From Aricia agestis (lineage: Eukaryota; Arthropoda; Insecta; Lepidoptera; Lycaenidae): a stretch of DNA of 64,000 nt. The number at the start of each line of letters is the position of its first letter. Within the stretch, counting starts at the first letter, position 1. Under the pieces are notes generated by a model. That model saw only the letters and a list, made by a program, of their open reading frames with translations. It had not been told where the DNA came from and did not search any database. Below, in pieces: positions 47,801 through 56,658 of the stretch. The stretch spans positions 3,626,001 through 3,690,000 of the forward strand of contig NC_056428.1 in assembly GCF_905147365.1 (NCBI RefSeq), written 5' to 3'. A program made the position numbers and the translations under genes.

Positions 47801-50325
47801 AACCAACAAAAGTTACTCGTGCAAAAAGTACTTTGAAGCAAATGGTCGCCTGTTTTTTTGGAATTAATGGACATGTGGCTACAGTGCCATTAGAGAATCG
47901 TAAAACGGTTAATTCTGAATGGTATACGACCATTTGTTTACCAGAAGTCTTTGAAGAAATAAGAAAGGACAACCGACAACGCAGAATCATATTACATCAC
48001 GACAATGCTAGCTGTCACACCTCAGCTGAAACAACTCAGTTTTTGGAGGGTCAAAAGATCGAATTGACTGGTCATCCGCCGTACAGCCCTGATTTGGCAC
48101 CTAACGATTTCTTTTTATTTCCATACGCGAAGAACAAATTACGTGGTCAACGTTTTTCGAGCCGCGAAGAGGCTGTTGATGCGTTCAAAATGCACGTTTT
48201 GGAGATACCTCAATCAGAATGGAAAAAGTGCTATGAAAATTGGTTCCAGCGTATGCAAAAGTGTGTCGATCATCGCGGCGAATATTTTGAAAAGCAATAA
48301 AACCATATTAAATGATATATGTTTGTTTCTTTTTTTAATTCCGGATACATAAATAGCAGCCCTCGTACTATTTAAAATTTAAGTAAGTACCTAAAAGTTT
48401 TATTTTTTTAAATAATTTTGATTTTATTTCCACTACTTTTCTATCAGTAAAGTTGAAAATCATTTTGTGTCATTGATATTTGCAGATTTATAATAACTAG
48501 ACATCAGATTATATGCATTTGCATACTTGCATATGCAAATGCATATAATGTCACTTTTTAGGCGATAGTGCATATTTTGGCAATTTTTTGGTGATAGTGC
48601 AAATTTCGGTAGTTTAACTTCCATGGGCATTAAGATTGCAATCGGAAAATGTTGGTCGAAAATTATTATTGGCGTATAATAAATAAATAAAAAGTCTTTA
48701 TTTCAAGAAATTAAAAATCTTGGATTTTATGATATTACAAAAATTGGCGGTTTTATTAATGTCACTACCGGAAAAGTCTTCAAAAAAAATAATAAATTTT
48801 AATATTAAGTGACTTTTTATTGTGCATATTTCGACACTTTTTCGTGCATATTTGCATGGATATTTCGACACTTTGATCGTGCATATAATCCGATGTCATT
48901 AATAACTTAGGAATTCGTAGACATGTGAACACATCTTTATGATTATGAGATGTTCGTCCCTCTAATTATTGAAGTTAAATCTATGAAATCAAAGAATTTT
49001 TTACTTTTATAAGTAGTGCAACAATAAAAATGTTTAAATAAAAGGTTTTTGTGTTATATAAACTTCTTTAAATAAATGACCTTAAAAATATAGACATATT
49101 TTTGCAAGGGTACACGTTTTTTTGAAAATGCCCCCATACCAAATTTCAGCAAAATCGGTTCAGCAGTTTGGGCGTGAAGAGGTAACAGACAGACAGACAC
49201 ACTTTCGCATTTATAATATTATTAAGTATGGAAGTATGGATTATGTTGCACAGAGTTCTTTTACCTGCGACTTTTGCCTATGCTATATCATGTATTTTGC
49301 ATCTTTTTTAAATATGCAGTTAATAAAAAACTATATAAATTTGCCATTCTTGTTTGTCTAAAGATTTTATATCAGACAAAGATTTGATGTCATTCATTTT
49401 GGTTTGTTGCACCAAACATTATCTTACTGCTTGTAACAATGAAAAGTCTTAACAGGCATACTGCTATAAAGGCCTTGTCAAATATTTACTAGAGTGTACT
49501 TTAATACCTTGATCGCAGACTCAATAGATTTTCAATTGTTATGCGGCAGCCGGGTGCAGCTTAGGGATGTGTCTAATATTAATTGAGGAGCTGGCGAACA
49601 AAACTGGACAAATCCACCAGAGTGCAAAAGTATTTTTTTTTTATCGTCTTCTCTTGACCCATCTGCATCAATTCCTGTTAATTATTTCAATCAAAACCGG
49701 TTCAAAAGACTTTAAAAAGTCAATTTTCAAACAAAACCTGATTAGTTCAGTAGTAGTAGTAGTAGTAGTAGTTGATACTAGTTTTTTAACCACTGTGTAA
49801 AAAAATGTTCTCCCGGACTAATCCGGTTTTGTTCGCCAGCTCCTCAATTGTCTAACTTCTGTATGAAGAGTTTGACAGATAATGTATGGGGCTTATGACT
49901 AAATTTTGAATTAATTAAGTACATATTATTATATGTAAAACTGGGTTTATGCATTCCCATGATTGTTCCAGTTTCTTTAATTATTGATTTCGGATTATTT
50001 TATCAAATGAGCGGGATTTAAAGCTACAGGTATATACGACAAAAAAGAACTTGGAAGTAATTCGTTTGAACAAATACTTACCACCAATAAGAACAAAACA
50101 TGACCTTGGTTTGAGGTTTCAAACTAAAAAAATATACTTACATACATTAATGCATAGCTTTTCTTTCGATAATTTAAGCCACGTATTGATATTTCTTGTT
50201 AGAACAGTATTATTAAAATAGTCCGATTCAGAGCAACTTACTTGTTGGAAGCAGAACGGCATCGCTAAGATTCCGACGCCTATAATACTGTTAGCAAGGG
50301 TTATAGATTGACCCGTCGTACCCAT
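34386..50325 (-). CDS. SLC38A10-like amino-acid transporter, complete gene
   Basis: Ten exons on the minus strand join without phase conflict into 906 residues, from ATG 50325 to TAG 34386-34388. Residues 1-410 form the amino-acid transporter fold: ITLANSIIGVGILAMPFCFQ in segment 1, GPAGKMAVETGIIGFLMGTC, VIAEA...WYNHMELWKPSGVLQCVPIF, LPNVELVLGLLGSTVGVLVC and a last helix VVVLGLFILVLGTFA, about eleven segments. These match SLC38A10 best as I remember it, including the cysteine after FCFQ. The tail (about 411-906) is charged and probably disordered, with a coiled coil near 544-605, a dibasic RQKR at 833-836, cysteines at 841 and 855, and a LPKVDLND motif near the end. Introns of 0.1 to 4.8 kb carry many transposons. 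Transport substrate (glutamine/alanine-type) is family knowledge, not shown here. Confidence 0.9.
35938..36097 (-). CDS. SLC38A10-like exon 9 (last membrane helix)
   Basis: Minus-strand acceptor TGGTTTCAG, donor GTAAAA. Phase 0 in, 1 out. It encodes FVVVLGLFILVLGTFANLQA then an acidic helical start of the tail. Confidence 0.88.
36127..36264. mobile_element. Small MITE (GCCGCACTCAGAG family), copy 2
   Basis: Inverted ends CTGCCGCACTCAGAGACA and GTCTCTGAGTGCGG; same family as 20551-20690. Confidence 0.8.
36597..36716. repeat. Foldback repeat, 44-bp arms
   Basis: Arms 36597-36640 and 36673-36716 are near-perfect complements containing GGGTTCCGTTTTAGGGT. Confidence 0.85.
36792..37016 (-). CDS. 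SLC38A10-like exon 8
   Basis: Acceptor GTCATTTTAG, donor GTATGG on the minus strand; 75 codons, phase 0 both sides. It encodes AHPSQHDHQMPVTTFRVITV and membrane segments 9-10 (SLLLPNVELVLGLLGSTVGV). Part of it is duplicated next door. Confidence 0.88.
37055..37150 (-). pseudogene. Duplicated first part of SLC38A10-like exon 8, with stop
   Basis: A second copy of the acceptor and first ~30 codons of exon 8. It has a good acceptor (ATTTCCAG, then GCGCATCCCTCT) but reads TAA as its fifth codon (AHPS-stop), and then diverges. Inclusion would truncate the transporter before its last segments. Confidence 0.75.
37151..37690 (-). mobile_element. Probable LINE 3' untranslated fragment
   Basis: Starts with (ATA)n and AAAAAATTTATTCAAACATA, typical of a minus-oriented non-LTR tail, then A-rich sequence and a GC-rich patch near 37530-37680. 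No coding domain. Confidence 0.45.
37691..38190. other. Intron sequence, nothing recognised
   Basis: No exon of the transporter and no bounded element found. Confidence 0.4.
38191..38560 (-). mobile_element. Jockey/CR1-like LINE, 3' fragment
   Basis: Minus strand reads RWLKMDGRRKLHFATLLFGV, KTPSYLFEKLHW and FRYLASKIWNNLLPPSYRAL, the ORF2 C-terminus. It is the same family as the longer copy at 51533-55237. Confidence 0.85.
38638..38774 (-). CDS. SLC38A10-like exon 7
   Basis: Minus-strand acceptor TTTTTTTCAG, donor GTATGG. It encodes VIKLGFVMSLAFSFPLIIFP and CRASLYSFLYRK; the P-C-R after the helix is typical of SLC38 members. Confidence 0.9.
38775..39388. other. Intron sequence, nothing recognised
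   Basis: No exon or bounded element seen. Confidence 0.4.
39389..40972 (-). mobile_element. Tc1-like transposon, dead
   Basis: Ends ACTTGCGTGCAAAAAAATCG at 39393 and its complement near 40968 are inverted repeats of about 30 bp. On the minus strand, after frame correction, the end of a Tc1 transposase is visible (DWPARSPNLNS then HPWGELKRRVRARTLSADTL). Many breaks. Confidence 0.8.
41066..41580 (+). repeat. Related dispersed repeat, long variant
   Basis: Starts AGGGTTCCGTACCTCAAAAG, passes ACGGAACCCTTATAGGATCA and GTCCGTCCGTCCGTCTGTC, ends GGAACCCTCGGTGCGCGAGT and CTCGCACTTGGCCGG. It shares its ends with the other dispersed repeat but has a different middle. Confidence 0.8.
41629..41777 (-). 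CDS. SLC38A10-like exon 6
   Basis: Acceptor TTATGTTCAG, donor GTAATT on the minus strand. It encodes QLFEIFESMPSVSLEKMCLV and the helix NICAAVYLTLGLFGYIAFNS. Confidence 0.88.
41957..42316 (-). mobile_element. tRNA-derived SINE, second family
   Basis: On the minus strand the head reads CCTCCGTAGTCTAGTGGTAT, then GGTCGTGGGTTCGATTCCCA (A and B boxes), followed by a 280-bp body with GGATGGGCATGTAAAAAGTC and an (ATT)n tail. The tRNA-like part folds poorly beyond the boxes and is continuous with the body, so it is not a tRNA gene. Confidence 0.85.
42317..42425. repeat. Dispersed repeat (AGTGATAATACTTTAGGGT family)
   Basis: AAGTGATAACACTTTAGGGT, GTATGTGTTCC and TAGCAGCGCTGAAAT match the copy at 12106. 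Confidence 0.75.
42470..42590 (+). mobile_element. SINE-like repeat, 3' tail
   Basis: GGCCGGCAACGCACCTGCAG, GCGAGTGTCCATGGGCGACG, CAGGTGACCCGTTT, ending in an A-run. The same tail is at 55350-55470. Confidence 0.75.
42606..42727 (-). CDS. SLC38A10-like exon 5
   Basis: Acceptor AAATTCTAG, donor GTAAGT on the minus strand. It encodes VIAEATSQLLTTDWYNHMEL and WKPSGVLQCVPIFSMALFCQ, a strongly conserved SLC38A10 region. Confidence 0.9.
42728..43189. other. Intron sequence with small repeats
   Basis: CACGCGACGTCGCGTGG palindrome near 42844 and an ACACCCCTCTTTTTTGTCGG element tail near 42993 that also occurs inverted in the MITE at 5987-6228. No exon. Confidence 0.4.
43190..43345. repeat. Small inverted-repeat element
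   Basis: GGCTTATTCCACCTTAC at the left and GTAAGGTGGAATAAGCC at the right, 17-bp perfect arms. Confidence 0.7.
43480..43690 (-). repeat. Dispersed repeat with internal palindrome
   Basis: Reverse orientation of the family at 45530/49134 (CCCGGGAAAGGACATAGGA, GGTAAAAGACAGACAGACAG on the other strand). A sub-segment is doubled in inverted form at about 43586-43648, giving arms of about 29 bp. Confidence 0.75.
43790..43913 (-). CDS. SLC38A10-like exon 4
   Basis: Acceptor TGTTTTCAG, donor GTAATG on the minus strand. It encodes TSIMVIVSLVCILPLGLLRN and VSAATIAFYFCLVIK. Confidence 0.9.
44548..44704 (-). CDS. SLC38A10-like exon 3
   Basis: Acceptor TATGTTTCAG, donor GTGAGA on the minus strand. It encodes FHIFGPAGKMAVETGIIGFL and MGTCIAYFVVVGDLGPQIIA, one of the best-conserved parts of the family. 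Confidence 0.92.
44755..44955. mobile_element. MITE-like inverted-repeat element
   Basis: CTATCAGACAAAGAG and CAAGCAGTCAGT at the left have inverted partners ACTGACTGCTTGAA and TCTGTCTGATA at the right. Imperfect arms. Confidence 0.55.
44964..45179. repeat. Nested perfect palindromes, 58-bp arms
   Basis: Outer arms (about 44964-45021 and 45120-45179) are complementary over nearly 60 bp. Directly inside the left arm lies a second palindrome, CAGTGAATACAATAAGGAA and its complement around GG. In an intron of the transporter. Confidence 0.88.
45352..45469 (-). CDS. SLC38A10-like exon 2
   Basis: Acceptor TTTTTTTTCAG, donor GTAAGC on the minus strand. It encodes CGVLLATLILMCMGLMSRLC and YFLLKSAIITRRRNFEFLG, continuing FCFQQ of exon 1 with the family's conserved cysteine. 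Confidence 0.9.
47074..48365 (+). mobile_element. Complete mariner element, 1292 bp
   Basis: Perfect 27-bp inverted ends starting CGAGGGCTGCTATTTATGTA, flanked by TA on both sides (47072-47073, 48366-48367). It contains one open transposase gene. A near-identical but broken copy is at 56659-57948. Confidence 0.95.
47248..48300 (+). CDS. Mariner transposase, apparently intact
   Basis: 350 codons from MDLTREHFRAM; an in-frame ATG 39 bp upstream (47209) is possible but the shorter start fits the usual mariner length. Helix-turn-helix N-terminus (SKTTVYHWYSEF, TYREIEASLGISMTSIHKIL), then the D,D34D catalytic set counted from this start: D160 in TGDESW, D252 in HHDNASCHTS, D287 in YSPDLAPND. WVFQDEPKPTK is the linker-like WVPHEL equivalent. 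No frameshift or stop to TAA 48298-48300. It lies in intron 1 of the transporter, on the opposite strand. Catalytic competence is inferred only. Confidence 0.93.
   Translation: MDLTREHFRAMIYYDFRCGLNQQQCFIQLTATFGDEAPSKTTVYHWYSEFNRGRSMLTAENKEGRPKTAVVPQNIDAVRELIMRDRHVTYREIEASLGISMTSIHKILHEHLAVKKICSRWIPHNLTIDQKRARVDWCKKMIKKYNRGTSKAVYNIYTGDESWIYAYDPETKQQSTVWVFQDEPKPTKVTRAKSTLKQMVACFFGINGHVATVPLENRKTVNSEWYTTICLPEVFEEIRKDNRQRRIILHHDNASCHTSAETTQFLEGQKIELTGHPPYSPDLAPNDFFLFPYAKNKLRGQRFSSREEAVDAFKMHVLEIPQSEWKKCYENWFQRMQKCVDHRGEYFEKQ
48499..48899. mobile_element. hAT-like MITE, 401 bp
   Basis: Ends (A)GACATC(A/G)GATTATATGCA inverted; the 8-bp TAATAACT occurs on both sides (48491-48498, 48900-48907). The interior repeats GTGCATAT and TTTCGACACTTT. 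Confidence 0.8.
49581..49849. mobile_element. MITE with TTGAGGAGCTGGCGAAC ends
   Basis: 24-bp perfect inverted ends AATTGAGGAGCTGGCGAACA. Contains a (GTA)n run at 49750-49772. Confidence 0.8.
49863..49920. repeat. Fragment of the GCCGCACTCAGAG MITE family
   Basis: GAAGAGTTTGACAGATAATG and GGGGCTTATGAC match the interior of 20551-20690. Confidence 0.6.
50242..50325 (-). CDS. SLC38A10-like exon 1 with start codon
   Basis: ATG at 50325 on the minus strand, donor GTAAGT. It encodes MGTTGQSITLANSIIGVGIL and AMPFCFQQ, the first membrane helix; the short N-terminus is normal for SLC38A10. No upstream in-frame ATG is needed. Confidence 0.9.
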
Positions 50326-51211
50326 TTTGTAATATTTAATATATTATGTGTCCTTTTCAATTATTTATCTAAAATTTCCATATGTTTTTAATTTCTTGTT
50401 TACCACGAAAATCGAATGACATATTTGACAAATCATAAAACATTGGAAAATGACATGATTTTTTTTTTTCATATAATGGCACTTCGGCTATAACCATGGC
50501 CAGTGTCGAGTATAATATTATGGCGGGAAAACAATATTCTTTAATACAATTTTTTATTTAATATCGTCAGGTCAGTCAGGTCCAAAGTCTAGTCAAAGTC
50601 TAAGTATAAAGTCAATACAGTCAAGAAGTCAAGTCGGTCGATTCAGTAAAATGGTAGGACGCTTTACTGAAACTTTTGATGGAGTTTTGGAGGGAACACA
50701 AAAGAGCACGTTTCTGGTTACATCATATTACATACATCACTTTCCCACACTTGTGCACGATAACGATTATTTAATGGTTAATATCCTACCAATATTACAC
50801 ATTAAAAACCCAGATAACACAATTTTAGGAAAATAATATAAAAACACAACATCACTCTTTCACATTCTCCCAAAAACTCAAATGACATGATTGATGATTG
50901 AATTTTGAAAATGACAATTTCCAGTACGGTATATACTTCTTCTTCTTTAGGTTATGGCGGCCTCAGTGAGTTGCCAATGTCAGAGTGCTTTTGGGTAGAC
51001 TTTGCTCTATATTGCAGGTCTGGTGAAGAAACAAGGTACAGTATCTAATAATAATTTAAATTCTGTTGAATATACCTAAAACAAACACAAACATATAGAG
51101 GTTAGTAAATAAATAAAGTACTCTGTGATGACAATTTGGCAAATGACACCCCATTGACACCCACTCACACTGACATTTTTGTTTTTTTAAATCTATTTTG
51201 ATAATTCACTT
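50326..51211. promoter_or_regulatory. Upstream region of the SLC38A10-like gene
   Basis: Contains the presumed promoter. A tandem-like AGTC/AAGTC run lies at 50572-50645, and an open + strand frame of 61 codons at 50651 (MVGRFTETFDG...) has no recognised similarity and no good donor. No TATA box stands out. Confidence 0.35.
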
Positions 51212-51469
51212 ATTCAAAGCAGGGTTTCATAACGTTATCGAATACCCGAAAAAATATCGTTACGTACCGGTATTTTCATAATGGTAGCCAGATAACGGTA
51301 TTTTTTATATCGATATCTAGCATAGACATAATATAAATGATATCTAGTAACATAACCAAAAAATATCGTTATAAAAATACCGGTAAATATAACGATATTT
51401 TCTGGTATCAGGTACGTGGTATGTGTCGTGCACCAAATATCACTCGCAGCCCAACTTCCGAGCACCAGT

Positions 51470-51532
51470 TTTTATATACGTGGGAAAGCTATGCTTTGGC
51501 ACGAATGGGCCGGCTCGACCGGAGAAATAAAT
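51470..51532 (+). repeat. SINE-like repeat, 5' part (continues at 55236)
   Basis: TTTTTATATACGTGGGAAAG ... AATGGGCCGGCTCGACCGGA GAAATA. Its continuation ATACCACGTTCTCACAGAAA starts at 55236, so the LINE between them inserted into it. Confidence 0.8.
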
Positions 51533-54500
51533 AATAAATAAAAAAATAAACGTTTATTCGACGGAAATTTAAACATTACACAAACTACCCACATTTAAAA
51601 TAAAAGGAAAACTATGACTCAATACAAACAATCAAGATTTTTTTTAGAACAATAATACAGAATACAGACAAATACTATGAAGGTAACTGGGTAAGACAAA
51701 AAGCACAAAAGAACAACAAATTCACAAAAAAAAAAAAAAACACAATAATGCTAAATAAACAAGGCGCATTTAGAGGTAAATTGGTAGGTCCACTCAGGTT
51801 CATGACTGTGGGTTTCACAGTCCCTGATATTCTGTGGACCCATTTTTTGTCAGCGTTGGACAGACTACTTCAGGCACACTGTAAGAATAATTATTATAAG
51901 TAGGTACTAATTGGTAAAAAAGAAATAAAAATAAATAAGTAATTAAATAAAAATAAAAAAAAATATGTATATATAACAGATAATAATATAATAATGTATC
52001 AAAATATGTAATAACATAATATTATAATATTATTTATATTTGCATAATATATAATTTTGTGTACATGTACTTAATTTAAATAAAAAAATAAAATAAAAAT
52101 ATCAATGAAACTGGTGGTGGCACCCGTGACGCACCATGCAATTCGCTCTTATATAATATGGGAACGGCCGCACCTTGTGACGCACTTTCCGCCTATCACT
52201 ATATTATACCGCCACCTTAGGAATCTCTGCCTGGAGATAAGGAGTAAGAGAGAGGCGGTGAGGCGCGGGGAGCAGGCTCACGCCGCGCCGCACACCTGAG
52301 CTTCGGCCTTCGGACGCCGCATTCTGTACGCGGTCCCGTGGGACGTGGGTGACATCACAGTTATATACTTATATAAATATGTACTTACACAATAATTATA
52401 ATTAAATATCAAGTACGGATAGGTACCATACACAACGTATAACTTAAAAACAAAAGTCATGAACAAATAAAGTGACAGCTTGTAAATAGGTTTCGATAGT
52501 GTAAATAACGATCATTTCATTAAAGTGATGACTAACGGCCGTTCCCAATATTTGACCTATCTCTGGTTTTGCCCTACTAGAGATAGGATTAGCTCACATT
52601 AGACATTAGAGACATATATTTTATGTCAATTGTGAGCTATTCCTATCTCTAGTAGGGCAAAACCAGAGATAGATCAAATATTGGGAATGGCCGTAAATCG
52701 GTAAGTTAGAACTCTGCAGCATTGCGTCTTCTTATCTTGCACACCAGTTTGTTGATTTGCAATCTAGTGACAGAAGATAATTAGGTAAGAACATAACAAT
52801 AATATTACCACAATAATATCCATATCATAATATATTATATTATGTACGTTTTAGGTGAATTTTATTTATGACAGTAATTGAACCCCGAGACTAAAATATA
52901 ATAAACAGCTGATATATTGTACGGGCAAGGACCCTTGTGTTAATTGGGAAAGAAGATAGTATATTAACATGCATTCCAACGTACTCGGTCTCTGGCAAGT
53001 GTCTGTTGAACAACCCAACTACCACTATGTTACAGATCGAAAAAAAAATGGGTAAGTAATGCTTTGTCTCAGTATAAATTCAAAATTCAATAAATCAATA
53101 AATATGATTTAAAATAATAAATAATAAAATATAAACACAAAAAATAATCTAATAGGAGACGTGTGGGAAGGAGGCTACTTACCTACTATGCGATCTGTTG
53201 AAGAAATAGAAAATCTTTAAATTTGTTTTTAAAATTATAAATGGTTTTCAGATCGCGAAAAGCAGGTGGCAGCAGGTTGTTCCAGATTTTGCTTGCCATA
53301 TATTTGAAGCAACCTCTAAAGGCAGACGAGTGATGTCGTGGAGTAACCATGAGATAGGCGGATCCCCTAGTGGTGATGGTCAGCTGTTTGTTACCTGCCC
53401 ACTGTAGCTTATCATAGAGGTAGGATGGGGTTTTAAATTTCACCACACCAAACAACAGAGTAGCAAAGTGCAGCTGCCTACGACTATCCATTTTGAGCCA
53501 CTTCAATTCGTTTATGTATGGCGACACATGGGCGCGTGGAGGCACATTACAACAGAATCTTGCGCACGCATTTTGCACTTTCTGTATGTAATGTTTAGAG
53601 CGTGCGAGCAGACAGGGACCAATAACAGCGTCCGCCTAGTTTAAATTAGAGAGGACCAGTGTTTCACAAAGAATAGCACGTAGATTATTTGAAATGAAAT
53701 TTCTTATTTTGTAAAGGATCTTTAAGCGGTAGAAGCACCTACTTACGATTTTTAATACATGCTTCTCAAACCTGAACCCTTCATCAATTAGTACTCCTAG
53801 ATTTCGTGCTTCCGTTACTCTGTTTATGTTTACGTCCGTAATACGAATAGAAAGCATATTGATCTCAGTTTTACGTATTTGCGCTTTAGTTCCCAAGATC
53901 ATATATTTAGTTTTAGTTGGGTTTAGCACCAATGAATTATTTTTAGACCACAGACTGATCCGTTCTAGATCATCGTTCAACTTTTTTATTGCCTCAATGA
54001 CGTTACACGGTTTAAACGTTATGTAAAGTTGAATATCATCGGCATAAATATGAAACCTACAATATCGGATACACTTTACTACTTTTAAACAAAGAAAATA
54101 CTACTGGCCCAATCACTGAACCTTGCGGCACTCCTCTGTTTACCCTCTTAGGATACGAACGCAAAGGAGACACATCGTCCGAGATAATTTCAGTTACCTG
54201 CGACCGATTAAACAGATAAGCAGAAAACCAGGCTATAGCTTTGTCGTCGAAACCATAATATTTAAGTTTTGATAACAGTAAAGATATATTTATTGTTTCA
54301 AACGCACGTGAATAATCAAGTAAGACTAATACTGTTACCTCTCCCCCATCCTGTGCAGAGATAATATTATCGACGACATCCAATAAAGCAGTAGTCGTAC
54401 TATGCTGTCTACGATAACCCGACTGTACTGAGGGTAATATATTGTGGTCATCCATATATTTGATGGTCTGGACTTATTACCTTCTCAAGTACCTTAGATA

Positions 54501-55237
54501 AGCAGGGCAATATACTGATCGGTCGCAGGTCTTTTAGTTCCGACACGTTATCATTTTTAGGTATAGGTCTAACAATAGCCGTATGCCACGCTTCCGGAAA
54601 GGTACCAGATTTTATAGATGAGTTGATGATATGGGTGATAGCACTTAGGCAATTAGTGCTTCGACTTAACATCAATAATATGTCTAAATTTATATTTTCA
54701 ATCCCAATCGCCTTAGACTTTAATGACTTCAGAATTTTAATGACATCGGAATCACCAACCAGATTAAAGTGGAAAGTAGACGAATCAAAAGTATGCGAAT
54801 TAAAATAAGCCTGCAATGAGGGCGATACAATATTATCACCCGGTATGTCCAAAAAATGATTGTTGATAACATTAGGGTTACGTAAGTATGACGGTATAAG
54901 GCAAATTCCATATTATTATTATTATTTAAGTTATCTTTTAGATGTTTCCACATGATTTTTGGATACTTAATATGAGCATTGACATACGTATCAAAATAAG
55001 CCGCTTTCTCTCTGATCAGGGCTTGTGCAACTTCCTTTTTGAGATCCTTATAATATTTAATGTGAGAATCATTTTTTGTATTGCGTGCCCTCTTATATGC
55101 CTCATCTCTACGTTTCATCAATTTCTTTATATTAAATGTAACCCAAGGGTATTGACGGTCTTTTAGATAAAGTGTTTTAGCGGGCGCTAAAAGGTCGAAA
55201 ATATACAGAGCACTGTTATTAAAGTTTCGTAAGTTTC
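51533..55237 (-). mobile_element. Jockey/CR1-like LINE, 5'-truncated, broken
   Basis: Minus strand. 55230-54729 gives the linker after the endonuclease (MKRRDEAYKRARNTKNDSHI), 54852-54448 the start of the reverse transcriptase (DLRPISILPCLSKVLEKV), 54455-54057 GYRRQHSTTTALLDVVDNI, VLLDYSRAFETI and GVPQGSVIGP, near 54035 HIYADDIQ, 53980-53636 the thumb, and 53578-53186 the C-terminus with FATLLFGVVKFKTPSYL. At least three frameshifts. A long 3' UTR with a nested MITE ends in an A/T tail at 51533. The flanking AAATA is probably its target duplication. Confidence 0.85.
52536..52693. mobile_element. Harbinger-like MITE, 158 bp, copy 1
   Basis: Arms of about 65 bp starting CGGCCGTTCCCAATATTTGA; TAA on both sides (52533-52535, 52694-52696). 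Inserted in the LINE 3' UTR. Confidence 0.92.
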
Positions 55238-55470
55238 GTAAATACCACGTTCTCACAGAAAACCGGCGTGAAACAGCGCTTGCGCTGTGTTTCACTGAGT
55301 GAGTGAGTTTGCCGGAGGCCCAATCCCCTCCCCTATTCCCTTCTCTTCCCTACCCTCCCCTGCAGCTGCAGCTCCTCTGATGCTGCGAGTGTCCATGGGC
55401 GACGGAAGTTGCTTTCTATCAGGTGACCCGTTTGCTCATTCGCCCCCTTATTTTCATAAAAAAAACTTTG
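55236..55470 (+). repeat. SINE-like repeat, 3' part
   Basis: CACGTTCTCACAGAAAACCG, GAAACAGCGCTTGCGCTGTG, GTGAGTTTGCCGGAGGCCCA, then the CCATGGGCGACGG tail and an A-run, continuous with 51470-51532. Confidence 0.8.
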
Positions 55471-56639
55471 ACTTAACAAGTCAAGATGGTGCTGCAATTT
55501 GTTTAGTCAATGAATGCAGAAAGTTATGCAAGGTACCTATGTCCGTATTTATTTACTTGTTTTAATTGTGGCGAATGCGGGGGATGGGCAAAATATGGAT
55601 AATTATTTGTATGTCTTAGTAATTATTACTAGAATTATTCTAAGTTTAATACATATATTATATTTTGTAGACTGTAGTTAAAAATATCAACACATTTAAA
55701 AAAGGAAGCACAAAATTATAATATGATAGGATTTACAAAATATGTAGGTATTATAACACAGAAAATATTTTAAGGAGCGTAGCCCGTCGGATCAGAGGCA
55801 CTTTGCACACGATGGGGCGGGGCGGACCGGTCAATTTCGCCGTGAACGATAGCATAAAGGGAATCCTACAATATGTATTACCATTTACTTACGCACACCA
55901 AGAGCAAAAAGACCGCTCTGCAGGTCCCCGGCGGGCTCTGGTGGCGCGGCATGTCGGCGGCTGCCCGCCGTGGATCACACAAACTAGTTTACATGCGGTA
56001 ACGCAGACGGCGCGAGGCGGCAGCTAGCTCTATTCTCTCTATCTTCACTAGAACGAACGTCCTGAACTGACTGCCTCCACTCGTCGTGTGCTTTGTGTAC
56101 CTACGCGGCGAGCGCAGTTGCAGACATCGACGGGCAGACGCGGTCTTTATTCCTTCGTGGACAAAAAGCCCGCCTCACCCCGTCGTCTGCAAAACAACAG
56201 AGTCCGCCCGGCAGCCAGTGCACGGCGCACGTGCTGACAATACAATAATTTACTATACAAACCATAAATTAGTAATATTTGAACAAAGAAACTGAGCACT
56301 GAACTACTGAGTACTGACCATGTCATTCTCATATGAGAATGACACGTCTAATATTAGACGTCATTTTTCCTATAATACATATTATATACCTACTGGTCAC
56401 CAGACACGTCTAGTTTAATTTTGTGCATACTGCATACTGAATTGACTGATTAAATTAAGTACTTATTTTACAAAAGGTAACGTTATCAAAGAACATATAT
56501 TTACCGTTATAAATCCTATTTACCGTTATAACATTTACCGGTATTAATTCCAATTTTTACCGTTATTTCTAGTATCGGGTAAATTTTCATACCGTTATCT
56601 ATGCCCTTGAAGCAATAACGTTATGAAAAAATACCGGTA
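55471..56639. other. Interior of the hAT-like element with a GC-rich block
   Basis: 55775-56235 is GC-rich (GGGGCGGGGCGGACCGG, GGCGGCTGCCCGCCG) amid AT-rich flanks; a short palindrome (CATTCTCATATGAGAATG) lies near 56323. 56465-56600 carries repeated TTTACCGTTATAA words. I recognise no gene. Confidence 0.45.
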
Positions 56640-56658
56640 CCGTAAAACGGGTAAAATA

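Larger units (their letters stand above)
45647..49133. mobile_element. TIR transposon of unclear class, host of a mariner and a MITE
   Basis: Ends GGGCATTTTCAAAAAAATGT and its complement (30 bp, about three mismatches), flanked by the 4-bp duplication CCAT (45643-45646, 49134-49137). Apart from the nested mariner and hAT MITE there is no recognisable transposase in about 1.8 kb. Four-base duplications are known from Sola elements, but I cannot match the ends. Confidence 0.8.
45530..49235 (+). repeat. Dispersed repeat split by a 3.5-kb insertion
   Basis: 45530-45646 (GATGACGCCCGCAACTCCGT ... CTCCAT) continues at 49134 (CCATACCAAATTTCAGCAAAATCGG ... GGTAACAGACAGACAGACAC ... AAGTATGGA). Removing 45647-49133 plus one CCAT restores one repeat. 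Confidence 0.85.

Noticed and set aside
50651..50836. Possible first exon of a divergent gene (61 codons)
   Set aside because: No recognised similarity, no strong donor, no downstream exon found; left as a note in the upstream region.
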